Positions 32,971 through 41,584 of a stretch of DNA of 64,000 bases are shown piece after piece (position 1 is the stretch's first letter; every line of letters begins with the position of its first letter). Source of the stretch: Dyadobacter sp. SG02 (GTDB lineage Bacteria; Bacteroidota; Bacteroidia; Cytophagales; Spirosomataceae); the NCBI RefSeq assembly GCF_900109045.1, contig NZ_FNYL01000001.1, positions 663,913 through 727,912 on the forward strand, written 5' to 3'. A program made the position numbers and the translations under genes. The notes below the pieces were generated by a model, which did not search any database, was not told the DNA's origin, and worked only from the letters and a program-made list of their open reading frames with translations.

Positions 32971-34083
32971 ATGAAGCCACCGCTGGAAAAGTTTATCGAC
33001 CGCATTGAGGCATTACAATCGACCGGTAATGCATTATTTCCCAAGGGCATTTTTCCGGCGCAGCGATCCAACCCCATCATTGGCTACCGGCGGCCGGATA
33101 CAACGATGTTCTTCTCGGCCATTATCGCATTCACGCTCCAATCCATCCGGAAATATTGCAATGCGGAAAGTCAGTCGCAGATCGATTTGATCCGCGCATC
33201 AGTAACCGCCAACTACCCCGATTTTCAGAACAAGGACGGTTTAAAAACTTATAATTTCTGGAAAACAAAGCCCTCGCGCCACTTCCCTAACGGGCGCTGG
33301 TTTCACCGTTTCGAGCATTTCCGTATTCCCGACGACATCGACGATACCGCATTCGCTTATCTGACCACTAACCCTTCGGAGAAAGAATTGATTTGGCTAA
33401 AAGAAAAACTGGCTCTCCACGCCAACGGCACCAAACTCTGGATCCGAAATACCTATCCCGAATACAAAACGCTGCGGGCGTATTCCACCTGGTTTGGCAA
33501 GAATATGTACGTGGAGTTCGATGTGAGCGTGCTGAGCAATATGCTGTATTGCATTTTGCATCACAAACTGCCCCTGAACGTGCACGACGAAGCCAGTTTT
33601 GAGTATATCCGCTCAGTCATTGAAACGCGCCGGTATATCAATGCTCCGTTCCGTTGCGCGCATCAGTACCCACGCACGCCGCTGATCGTCTACCACGTTT
33701 CAAGGCTTATCGCTGCATTCGATCCACCGGTATTGCAAGGTGTAAAAGAACAGCTGATCGGCGACACGGAAAACCTTTTGAAAAATACCCGCAGCCGCAT
33801 GGACCAGGTCTTGCTCGCAAGCTCACTGATGCGGTTCGGGGTAATAACGGACCGCATTCCGGTTGAAACATTGACCGAAAAGGATTTCAAAGGCTTTTAC
33901 TTCTTCATAGCAGGCCTGCTTACGGCTTACGAGAATCCGACACTTTACAAGTTGTCGGTTAACCCGCTCGTGCACATGCATTGGACCTGCGAGGCGCATT
34001 GCTGGACGCTCCTGGCCGAATACGAGGCATTATGGAACCAGCAGCGACCGAATGGCGCTTTACCATTATCCAAACCCAGCTAG
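32971..34083 (+). CDS. Conserved hypothetical protein paired with a ferredoxin-type reductase
   Basis: 370 residues, soluble, with no signal peptide or clear TM segment. I do not recognise a family with confidence. It is rich in W, Y, H and in helices. Distinct stretches include YNFWKTKPSRHFPNGRWFHRF (FWKTKPSRHFPNG), DDIDDTAFAYLTTN (near 117-130), YSTWFGKNMYVEFDVSVLSN and HWTCEAHCWTLLAEYEALW. The acidic DDIDDTA segment and helical repeat character recall alpha/alpha-toroid proteins, but this is only an impression. The reductase gene starts 3 bp after its stop, so they form a tight operon and may act together in a redox reaction. Confidence 0.6.
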   Translation: MKPPLEKFIDRIEALQSTGNALFPKGIFPAQRSNPIIGYRRPDTTMFFSAIIAFTLQSIRKYCNAESQSQIDLIRASVTANYPDFQNKDGLKTYNFWKTKPSRHFPNGRWFHRFEHFRIPDDIDDTAFAYLTTNPSEKELIWLKEKLALHANGTKLWIRNTYPEYKTLRAYSTWFGKNMYVEFDVSVLSNMLYCILHHKLPLNVHDEASFEYIRSVIETRRYINAPFRCAHQYPRTPLIVYHVSRLIAAFDPPVLQGVKEQLIGDTENLLKNTRSRMDQVLLASSLMRFGVITDRIPVETLTEKDFKGFYFFIAGLLTAYENPTLYKLSVNPLVHMHWTCEAHCWTLLAEYEALWNQQRPNGALPLSKPS

Positions 34084-34086
34084 GCA

Positions 34087-35139
34087 ATGGCAGACGATAC
34101 CCTATCATTGAAGCTCCGCGAAATCATCCGCGAAACCGACGACGCCAAAACCTTCGTCTTCGAAACGCTCGACGGCAGCACATTAAATTACAAAGCAGGC
34201 CAATTCCTCACATTTCTGATCGATATGCACGGCCATGAGGTGCGGCGTTCCTATTCAATGAGTACTGCTCCCGGTGTGGACGCATTTCCTGCTATCACCG
34301 TCAAAAGAGTGCCTAATGGTGAGATTTCGCGGTTCTGGATCGATATTGTAAAAATTGGCGACACCTTTTCCGTGCTGGCGCCGTCGGGCAGGTTTGTCCT
34401 GGAAAAAGAGGATGCCGGTGAACGTGACATCGTGCTGATCGGTGCGGGGAGTGGCATTACGCCGCTCTTTTCATTGTTAAAACAAACCCTCACACAGGAA
34501 ACGAAAAGCCAGGTAACACTGATTTACGCAAGCCGGAACGTCCGCAACACGCTTTTCTGGAACAGTATTATCGATTGGCAAGAACGGTTTCCCGAACGGC
34601 TGCATGTAATTAACATTCACAGCCAGCCTACGGAAGACTGGACCGGCATTCAGGGGCGCATTAATAATACGCGGTTGGAACAGCTCGTGCGCAGCGCTAT
34701 CCGCTTCAAGCACGAAGATGCCCGGTTTTTCATCTGCGGGCCGTTCGAACTGATGCGCTCTGCCGGGATAACCCTGCATTTCATGGGCTTCCGGAGCGAG
34801 CAGATTCGCAAGGAGAACTTCGTGATTCCCTCCCCGCCTCCGCCGCCGCCCGTATCATACCCGCATCGCATCATGCTCGATTTCCGTGGCTCGACGTACG
34901 ACCTCCCCGTTCCCGCGCATTCGACCGTGCTCGACGCAGCGCTCGCCGAGGGCATACAGCTCCCGTACAGCTGCAAAGGCGGGCGTTGCGCCTCGTGTGC
35001 GGCCGTATGCACAAGCGGGAAATTGCACATGAGCGTGAACGAAGTCCTCACCGATCGCGACCTCGCCGAAGGGTGGATACTGACCTGCTCTGCGTATGTC
35101 GACAGCGACGATGTGGCCATCGAATTCAGACAGGCTTAA
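34087..35139 (+). CDS. PaaE/Hmp-like ferredoxin reductase with C-terminal 2Fe-2S domain
   Basis: 350 residues with three domains in order: FAD-binding (motif RRSYSMST near 56), NAD(P)-binding (GAGSGITP near 120, FFICGPFELM near 220) and a plant-type [2Fe-2S] ferredoxin domain. The cluster ligands are in CKGGRCASCAAVC followed by the fourth cysteine in ILTCSAYV (about 297-340). A proline-rich linker (PSPPPPPPVSYP, near 255) joins the parts. The family passes electrons from NAD(P)H to an oxygenase or desaturase. The partner is probably the unknown protein encoded 3 bp upstream, or a desaturase elsewhere. Confidence 0.93.
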   Translation: MADDTLSLKLREIIRETDDAKTFVFETLDGSTLNYKAGQFLTFLIDMHGHEVRRSYSMSTAPGVDAFPAITVKRVPNGEISRFWIDIVKIGDTFSVLAPSGRFVLEKEDAGERDIVLIGAGSGITPLFSLLKQTLTQETKSQVTLIYASRNVRNTLFWNSIIDWQERFPERLHVINIHSQPTEDWTGIQGRINNTRLEQLVRSAIRFKHEDARFFICGPFELMRSAGITLHFMGFRSEQIRKENFVIPSPPPPPPVSYPHRIMLDFRGSTYDLPVPAHSTVLDAALAEGIQLPYSCKGGRCASCAAVCTSGKLHMSVNEVLTDRDLAEGWILTCSAYVDSDDVAIEFRQA

Positions 35140-35562
35140 AAACAAAGAAGCGCACAGACGATGCCGTACGCTTCACTTAGGTTTAGGATATGAGGAATTT
35201 CAATGATTGAATTCCTGAAAAGGTTAAAGGTTAGGAGTAATTAAGAATAAAATTTTCTTTCTTATCTTATTTACAAAATTAGTTGTCAAATTGGTTTTTC
35301 CTAACAAAATTTAAAAAAGTGTTCGAGCACGCAATGTAAAACACACGCCGGGCTCGTGCACACCAATTACTACCCATAGTAGTTTTCAGTCAGGTAAAGC
35401 TAATGGCAACTGCCCGAAATCTCAAATTTATCATAAAAAAAATTTGAAAAATTTTGTTCAGCATAGTTGCCTTCCACTAGAAACAGACTATTTAACCCAT
35501 GTTCATAATTACTTGTTAGATTTGCTGAACGGAACCGAAAAATCCCTGAATTAAAGTCGAGT
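35140..35562. other. A/T-rich intergenic region
   Basis: These 423 bp hold no convincing gene. A weak hairpin AGGAATTTCAAT / ATTGAATTCCT (35193-35216) lies near the reductase stop. A -7 type element TAGATTTG is at 35517-35524, placed to serve the LacI-type gene, but its -33 partner is not clear. Base composition is much lower in G+C than in the genes around it. Confidence 0.5.
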
Positions 35563-36627
35563 GTGAAAAAGAAAATTGTCAGAATCAAAGATATAGCGGA
35601 AAGGGCGCAAACCTCCAAAGGCACGGTGGACCGCGTTTTACACAACCGCGGCAGAGTAGCCGACGATGTACGTGAGCGAATCCTGGCCATCATCAAAGAG
35701 TTGAATTACGAGCCCAATCTGATCGCCCAATCCCTGAAATCGCAGCGGGCTTTCAACCTCGCAGCCCTCATCCCCGACCCCAACCTCGACTCGTACTGGG
35801 AAGCACCGCATAACGGTCTCGAAAAGGCCGAGAAAGAGCTCCGGCAGTACGGGGTACACATCACCAAATTCATATTCAATTCGCATTCCGAGACTTCTTT
35901 CATCGCGAAAGCGAAGGAGGTAGGTCGTGAACATCCGGACGGCCTGCTCATTGCACCGATATTCTACAAAGAGGCATTACCGTTCTTCAAGGAATGGGCC
36001 GATATGGGCATTCCTTACGTGCTTTTCAACACGCAGATAGAGCACGTGAACCCGCTGTGCTACATCGGCCAGGATTCTTACCGGAGCGGTTCGCTGGCGG
36101 CGAAAATCCTGCGTTTCGGGTTGCATTCACCGGGTACCGTACTGGTCGCGCACGTCAACGAGGATATTTCCAACTCGGCGCATTTGATTACCAAGGAAGA
36201 AGGTTTCCGTAATTATTTCAAAGGCGAGCAACTTGACGATACGTTTAAGGTGATCAGCAAGGAAATCAATTTTCCGGAAGAAGAAGGCCTGGACAAGCAA
36301 CTCGACGAGCTGCGCAAGCAATATCCCGACCTCGGCGCGGTATACGTTACGAATTCAAAAGCATTTGAGGTAGCCGCTTACCTTGAAAAGAATGCATTAA
36401 AGGACATCAAACTAGTCGGTTATGACCTGATCGGCCCGAACCAGCAATACCTCAACAAAGGCATTATCGATTTCCTCATCAACCAAAACCCGCTAGGGCA
36501 AGGCTATTGGGGTATTCACCAATTGGCAAACCATTTAATTTTCAAAAAGGAGATCCCGGCCATCAAATTCCTGCCGCTGGACATTATTACGAAGGAAAAT
36601 CTGGATTATTACCTTGATCCGCAGTAA
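35563..36627 (+). CDS. LacI-family transcriptional regulator
   Basis: 354 residues from a GTG at 35563. The N-terminal LacI helix-turn-helix is VRIKDIAERAQTSKGTVDRVLHNRG in parts (IKDIAERAQTSKGTVDRVL, about 7-25), then the hinge helix region YEPNLIAQSLKSQR. A periplasmic-binding-protein-like effector domain follows from about 65 (AALIPDPNLDSYW, GLLIAPIFYKEALPF, VGYDLIGPNQQYL). The VDRVLHNRG variant and the sugar-binding fold suggest a regulator of carbohydrate use. No sugar operon is adjacent: the next 450 bp are repeats, followed by an aminopeptidase on the other strand. Its target is therefore unknown. Confidence 0.9.
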   Translation: MKKKIVRIKDIAERAQTSKGTVDRVLHNRGRVADDVRERILAIIKELNYEPNLIAQSLKSQRAFNLAALIPDPNLDSYWEAPHNGLEKAEKELRQYGVHITKFIFNSHSETSFIAKAKEVGREHPDGLLIAPIFYKEALPFFKEWADMGIPYVLFNTQIEHVNPLCYIGQDSYRSGSLAAKILRFGLHSPGTVLVAHVNEDISNSAHLITKEEGFRNYFKGEQLDDTFKVISKEINFPEEEGLDKQLDELRKQYPDLGAVYVTNSKAFEVAAYLEKNALKDIKLVGYDLIGPNQQYLNKGIIDFLINQNPLGQGYWGIHQLANHLIFKKEIPAIKFLPLDIITKENLDYYLDPQ

Positions 36628-36759
36628 TGCGACGGTGGTAATGTGTGGTCAGGTGTTGTCAGGTCTTGTCAAGCGTTGTCAGGTGGTCGGGTAGTGGTCA
36701 AGTATGGTCAGATGTGGTCATTTGTGGTCAGGAATTGTCAGTACGAAAATGCGGCCTAT

Positions 36760-36790
36760 AATCGAGTAGCGATGAAACGTAGGTAGCAAT
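36760..36790 (+). repeat. Dispersed 31-bp core motif
   Basis: The sequence AATCGAGTAGCGATG ... GGTAGCAAT matches 9444-9474 at 27 of 31 positions. In both places it sits between the inverted short-period arms and precedes TGACGGCATTTT. Confidence 0.7.
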
Positions 36791-36812
36791 CGAACCGAAT
36801 AATGTATTTTGG

Positions 36813-36870
36813 AAAATGCCGTCAGGCATGCAACAACAATGCGCTGTTGTTGCATGCCTGACGGCATTTT
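36813..36870. repeat. 26-bp perfect inverted repeat
   Basis: Arms 36813-36838 and 36845-36870 are perfectly complementary with a 6-nt loop (ATGCGC). The right arm ends ATGCCTGACGGCATTTT, and a related single copy, CATGCCTAACGGCATTT, follows at 36909-36925. It could act as a bidirectional terminator for the two convergent genes or as a hairpin substrate of a Y1 transposase. Confidence 0.85.
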
Positions 36871-37079
36871 TGGACATAATCCATACAGTTACCTTCCTAC
36901 CAATATTACATGCCTAACGGCATTTGGCCACCGGCCAATTTAAAAATTGACCGTACCTGACCACTACCTGACTACTACCTGACCACACCTGACTACTACC
37001 TGACTACGCCTGACCACTACCTGACCACTCTTGACAAAACCTGACAACCTCTCCTCCAAACTACCAATAAGTCGCGGTG

Positions 37080-39671
37080 TTACAAATCCCCAAACTGGCT
37101 ATACATTTCTTTCAGCTTCGGCTCGGTTTCCTTCGCGCGAATGTCTTTGCGGAGCGCGGTTACGCCCTGAATGTCGGTAAGCAGCCCCAGCGCCTGGAAT
37201 GCGCCGAAGCGTACGAAATACGACGAATTGTCGCGCGCAAGACCTTCCAGGATCGGAATGCTTTTGCGCTGAACATCCTGCTTCGATTTAATGAGGTATT
37301 TACCAAAAACTTGCAGGAAGTTGTATTTCTCTGTCGGTTTCATCGCCTTCATTTTCGCGAGGAACCAGTCGAACCGCTCGGGCTGGGCGAGACCTGCGTA
37401 ATAATTACCTACCGACGTAATGATCGCGTCGTTGGGCGAGTTTTCGAACTGTGCCGCTACTTCCGCCGCGTCGTTCGGCTGGCTCATGAGGTATTTCTCG
37501 ATGGCTACCGATGCTACCAGGTAAGAACTGTCGGTCAAAGCCGCTTTGAAAATCGGGTCGCTGTTATTGTCACCGAACGATGCCAGGGTAATGATTGCTT
37601 CCGAGCGTACCTGCGGGTGCGGGTCCGTCTGCGCGCGGTTTTGAATTACTTTTTCAATATCCGCAAAACCTTCCCCGGCATATTCGGCAAAGTTGCTGAT
37701 CGCCATCTGACGCAGTTTCCAGAATGGATCGTCCATGGCTTTCACGAGGATTTTGCGGGCGGTAGTATCGGCCAACGCACCTTCCAAAGAAGATAATGCC
37801 TCGTATTTATGCAGGAACCGGTCGGAATTCACATATTGAAATTCCATTTCCGGTCTGTTTTTATCATGTTCCACAACGGCCAGCAGGTTCGCATCGGCGT
37901 CGAAGACTACCAGATCCGGCTTTTTCGCGGCGGGGAATTCGAGCGTCTGGTTCACTTTGTCCACAACCACATCGTAGCGGCTCTTTTTACCGGAAACCCA
38001 CACATCCACTTTCACCGGCAAGCGATAAATCGTCGTAGCGACCGTATCCTGGGTTTGCTTTATTTTTAAAACAACCTTTGATTGCGCAAGCACAAATTGC
38101 TGATCGATCTTCAACACGGGATGTCCCGGTCTGTGGAACCACTGGTCAAAGAACCAGTTCAAGTCCTGTCCTGTCACTTTCTCGAACGCAATGCGCAATT
38201 CGTCGATCTCCGCCGTTCCGAATGCGTGTGATTTGAGGTACAACTGCAATGCCGCAAAGAATGCATCGTCGCCCACCTGCGCCCGCAGCATATGCAAAAT
38301 GCGACCTCCTTTTGCATAGGAATGCGCATCGAACATATTCTCCCGATCCTTATAAAAGTAGCGGATCATCGGCACCTGCTTTGTTTCCGATTCTGCGAGA
38401 TATTCTTTCATTTCCTGTAAATTACCCCAGTCCGCCTCGAAGCGACCATCGTTGTATTCGCTCCAAAGGTATTCGGCGTAGTTGGCAAACGACTCGTTCA
38501 AAGGCAACTGGCCCCATTCTTCGGCGGTAACATAATCCCCGAACCAGTGATGCGCCAGTTCGTGGGCGATTACCGCATCGGAATTGCCGTCTACCAGCGA
38601 ACGGGCGTCGTTTTGCACGCCTTCCTCATGGACAGTGGCGGTAGTATTTTCCATGGCACCGGCGACAAAATCACGCACGGCGATCTGCGCATATTTTTCC
38701 CACGGATATTCCACCCCGAAAATATTGGTAAAGAAACCCATCATTTCCGGCGTCCGCCCAAAGATCGCGTGTGCGTCGGCGCCGTATCTGGGTTCCACGT
38801 AATAACTCAGTTCGAGCCCGTTCGGCATCATGTCTTTCGCCACCGCGAAATCACCCACGGCAATCATCGCCAGGTACGGCGCGTGCGGCTTGGTCTGCTT
38901 CCAATGGTCGGTGCGGAGGCCCTTTTTGCCTTCCTCCTGCCCTACCAACAACCCATTCGAAAGGGTTTTGTAAGTACTATCGACGGTAATGTAAATATCC
39001 TGGGTAAATTTCTGGTTCGGGGCGTCGATCGTCGGGAACCAGCAGGAACTGCCTTCCGTCTCCCCCTGCGTCCATACCTGCCGGGGCTTACCTTCGTCGA
39101 GGCCGTCGGCATTGATAAAATAGAGCCCTTTATCGGACGCGCTATCATCTTCCTTGCCCCTCGGTACGTCGTTTGGCTTGGCCGTGTAATCGATTTTTAC
39201 GAAAAGTGTGTCCTTGCGGGTGTATTCCTGGCCCAGCTTGATGATCAGCCTGCGTTTGTCGTAGGTAAATTCCAGCTTCTTTTTGATCTTACCTGCAATC
39301 TCCTCCGTCGGCAGGTCGCCGTATTCCGCATTCGTGTCGAGTAGCGATACGCCTTTTACTTCGAATCCCTTGGCATCGAGTTCGAGTGTATTCTGCGGAT
39401 AAAAGTGGGGTTTGAATTTCAAAATCGCCGAAGCGGGCACCTGTTGTTTCACCCAATCCAGCTGTATATCCAGTCTTGTATATAAAATATCGCTTTTGCG
39501 GGGTCTTTCGGGTCGGTAAGGCCCCTGCTTGGTTACCGCACCCGGATTTCTTCTGTAAAGTGTATCAGCCTCCGCACCAGCCATGGCCGGAGCGCTGAAT
39601 GAAAGAGAGAGTATACCAAAAACTGTAAAGATCAATCGGTTCAAAGAAGGCCTTTTAATATCACCGGTCAT
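37080..39671 (-). CDS. M1 family metallo-aminopeptidase with C-terminal HEAT-like repeats
   Basis: 863 residues from the ATG at 39671 (a TTG at 39707 adds twelve residues before the signal peptide). The signal peptide ends near APAMAGAEA. The M1 core shows GAMEN (near 336) and the zinc site HELAHHWFGD (near 369) with the downstream glutamate in NESFANY. The C-terminal 250 residues contain HEAT-like helical repeats (for example RQMAISNFAEYAGEG, RSEAIITLASFGDNN, ASVAIEKYLMSQP). It would trim N-terminal residues from peptides in the periplasm. Monocistronic; the 3' side faces the repeat element. Confidence 0.93.
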   Translation of the reverse strand: MTGDIKRPSLNRLIFTVFGILSLSFSAPAMAGAEADTLYRRNPGAVTKQGPYRPERPRKSDILYTRLDIQLDWVKQQVPASAILKFKPHFYPQNTLELDAKGFEVKGVSLLDTNAEYGDLPTEEIAGKIKKKLEFTYDKRRLIIKLGQEYTRKDTLFVKIDYTAKPNDVPRGKEDDSASDKGLYFINADGLDEGKPRQVWTQGETEGSSCWFPTIDAPNQKFTQDIYITVDSTYKTLSNGLLVGQEEGKKGLRTDHWKQTKPHAPYLAMIAVGDFAVAKDMMPNGLELSYYVEPRYGADAHAIFGRTPEMMGFFTNIFGVEYPWEKYAQIAVRDFVAGAMENTTATVHEEGVQNDARSLVDGNSDAVIAHELAHHWFGDYVTAEEWGQLPLNESFANYAEYLWSEYNDGRFEADWGNLQEMKEYLAESETKQVPMIRYFYKDRENMFDAHSYAKGGRILHMLRAQVGDDAFFAALQLYLKSHAFGTAEIDELRIAFEKVTGQDLNWFFDQWFHRPGHPVLKIDQQFVLAQSKVVLKIKQTQDTVATTIYRLPVKVDVWVSGKKSRYDVVVDKVNQTLEFPAAKKPDLVVFDADANLLAVVEHDKNRPEMEFQYVNSDRFLHKYEALSSLEGALADTTARKILVKAMDDPFWKLRQMAISNFAEYAGEGFADIEKVIQNRAQTDPHPQVRSEAIITLASFGDNNSDPIFKAALTDSSYLVASVAIEKYLMSQPNDAAEVAAQFENSPNDAIITSVGNYYAGLAQPERFDWFLAKMKAMKPTEKYNFLQVFGKYLIKSKQDVQRKSIPILEGLARDNSSYFVRFGAFQALGLLTDIQGVTALRKDIRAKETEPKLKEMYSQFGDL

Positions 39672-39752
39672 ATCCGCTTTCTGATTGATTGCTTGGATGT
39701 AAGTCAATGTAAATAAGTTAATAAACGATTCTCTGGTGTTGTCGGACGGTGC

Positions 39753-40979
39753 CTACACACGAAGCAGCGCACCCGTCTCTGCGGCCCTTCTGGCCGGGAT
39801 GTACGAAACAACCATAGTTATCATAACGACAATCACGCCCGTGTAGAGTATGTCTTCCCAAATTAATTTAACCGGGTATGCGTCTACCAGCGAGGTGGTC
39901 ATACCCATCGAAACCAAACCGTAGCGCATTTGCAGCCAGCATATCACAATGCCGCCCAAAAGTCCCGCAATGGCGCCCGAAAATGCCACAATCGCACCCT
40001 CCGCCAAAAAGATCTTCCGGATGAGCGACTGCGTCGCCCCCATGGCGTACAGCATCGAAACATCGTTCTTCTTCTCGATCGCTAACATACTGAGTGAGAA
40101 AAAGATATTGATCGCGGCTACTAAAATAATCAGCGAAAGGGTGACTGCCACAAAAAGCTTTTCCATTTTTATTGCACGGAGCAGGTCCGCATTCAGCGAA
40201 TCCCGGTCTTTCACTACAAAAGCCTTGCCCAGCTTCGCGCCGATTTCCTCACTTACGTCCGTTTCGCTAAAACCCGGCGCGGTGTAAACTTCCAGCGCCG
40301 AAAGTTCCCCGTTATAACCCATCAGGCCTTCCACCTGCTTCAACGGAGCGATAATGTAGTCGTCGTAGCGTGATTCAATCGAAAACACCCCGCCGGGGCG
40401 CAGATTAAGCTGATTGAATGCTTCGGGCGACGTCAGATTGAGCCTTTTGGAGCCGGTACGCGGGTATAGCAGTTCGAGCGGGGTGAAAATATCTTCCAGT
40501 GAGATCGATAATGCGTTCCGGATACCTTCCGCGATAATCGCATAGGGCGTGCCATTGTCGCCAACAAGCCTCACCGACCCTTCGATCATGGCGGCATCGA
40601 GTTGCTTCTGCTGCTCGAATGTACTATCGACACCTTTCAGCCGGATAATGGTTTGCTGGTTGCCGTACCGGGCCAGCGCATTGTCCTCGATCACCTTCGT
40701 CACCAGTTTCACGCCATTCACCGCCTTCAATTCGCTTATCAATGCAGGCGTCATTTTAAACCGCTTGCCTTCCGCAGGTACAATGCGCACGTCCGAATCG
40801 AAGGTTTTGAAAATCTTGCGGTTCAGGTCTTCCATGCCGTTGAACACCGACAATACCACTACCATAGCCATCGTCCCGACCGCTACGCCGGCCATAGCAA
40901 TGCGTGCGATCAGACTGATGAAACTCCTTTTGTTACGCGAAAAAAAGTAGCGAACGGCAATCCGGTAGGAAATGTCCAT
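39753..40979 (-). CDS. LolC/LolE-like ABC transporter permease
   Basis: 408 residues, the single-unit FtsX form rather than the 800-residue form: TM1 (IARIAMAGVAVGTMAMVVVLSVFNG, ending near 50), a periplasmic MacB_PCD domain (about 52-270), then three TM segments (about 278-300, 322-350 and 375-398). KKNDVSMLYAMGATQSLIRKIFLAEG is the coupling region. Known relatives are lipoprotein-releasing permeases working with LolD. It begins 16 bp after rbfA and is probably co-transcribed with it. No LolD gene is adjacent. Confidence 0.88.
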   Translation of the reverse strand: MDISYRIAVRYFFSRNKRSFISLIARIAMAGVAVGTMAMVVVLSVFNGMEDLNRKIFKTFDSDVRIVPAEGKRFKMTPALISELKAVNGVKLVTKVIEDNALARYGNQQTIIRLKGVDSTFEQQKQLDAAMIEGSVRLVGDNGTPYAIIAEGIRNALSISLEDIFTPLELLYPRTGSKRLNLTSPEAFNQLNLRPGGVFSIESRYDDYIIAPLKQVEGLMGYNGELSALEVYTAPGFSETDVSEEIGAKLGKAFVVKDRDSLNADLLRAIKMEKLFVAVTLSLIILVAAINIFFSLSMLAIEKKNDVSMLYAMGATQSLIRKIFLAEGAIVAFSGAIAGLLGGIVICWLQMRYGLVSMGMTTSLVDAYPVKLIWEDILYTGVIVVMITMVVSYIPARRAAETGALLRV

Positions 40980-40995
40980 GGGCTCGAACTTGAAA

Positions 40996-41379
40996 TCAGT
41001 AGGTATCTTCCTCCTCGTCGGGCTGCGCAGGCGGGATCACAAGATCCGCGAACAACTGATCCATTTTGGCCGCATATTCGGCAGTGTCGTCGATATAAAA
41101 TTGCAAATGCGGAACGATCCTCAATTGGTGACGGACGCGTTCGGCGAGCTTCTGGCGGATGAAACGGGTATTCTCCCGGATCGTTTCCAGTAGCATGGTT
41201 TTGTTTTTATCGGGCAGGAAGCTCAGGTATGCCCGGGCAATGCTCAGGTCGGGTGTTACGCGCACGGCGGTAATGGTCACAAACGAGCCGTGGGTTAGAT
41301 GCTGCGCATCCTTCTGGAAAATCTCTCCCAGATCTTTCTGTATTTGCCTGCCTACTTTTTGTTGTCTTTTCGATTCCAT
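40996..41379 (-). CDS. rbfA: Ribosome-binding factor A
   Basis: 127 residues from the ATG at 41379, which begins MESKRQQKVGRQIQKDL as RbfA proteins do; the frame is open further upstream but without conserved sequence. The KH-like fold is indicated by FVTITAVRVTPDLSIARAYLSFLP and the end of the helix RVRHQLRIVPHLQFYIDDT. It assists 30S maturation and cold adaptation. The C-terminal acidic tail (PDEEEDTY) is typical in Bacteroidota. First gene of a unit with the LolC/E-like permease. Confidence 0.94.
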   Translation of the reverse strand: MESKRQQKVGRQIQKDLGEIFQKDAQHLTHGSFVTITAVRVTPDLSIARAYLSFLPDKNKTMLLETIRENTRFIRQKLAERVRHQLRIVPHLQFYIDDTAEYAAKMDQLFADLVIPPAQPDEEEDTY

Positions 41380-41584
41380 AGTATGAACGTTAATCGGAGG
41401 GATTTGGCCGGTCCTGACCGCACATCCTGGTTCACCAGTTAGGACAATGTAAACCAACATCTCCTAAATCATTCCCTCTCTCCTTTCAATAAGTACAAAT
41501 ATCCATACTTATTTTGTTTTTGTAGAACCCGGCATTGTAATTTCGTGAAACTTATTCCCGTCAGATACCTAATCCACCAGCCGC

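Larger units (their letters stand above)
36645..37050. repeat. Large inverted decamer-repeat element
   Basis: The left arm 36645-36743 reads as ten units of 10 bp (one of 9), such as GTGGTCAGGT, GTTGTCAGGT, CTTGTCAAGC, ATGGTCAGAT, GTGGTCATTT. The right arm, about 36947-37050, holds about ten inverse units of 10-11 bp (ACCTGACCACT, ACCTGACTACT, GCCTGACCACT, ACCTGACAAC). The 200-bp centre contains the 31-bp core (36760-36790) and a 26-bp perfect inverted repeat. The element fills the gap between the convergent LacI-type gene and aminopeptidase gene. Confidence 0.85.

Noticed and set aside
36645..37050. Possible CRISPR array
   Set aside because: Units are 10-11 bp, degenerate and without constant-length unique spacers. 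Two inverse arms face each other and no cas genes are present.
38547..39344. Open frame of 265 codons antisense to the M1 aminopeptidase
   Set aside because: A shadow of codon bias in the real gene, which contains intact zinc-site motifs on the other strand.
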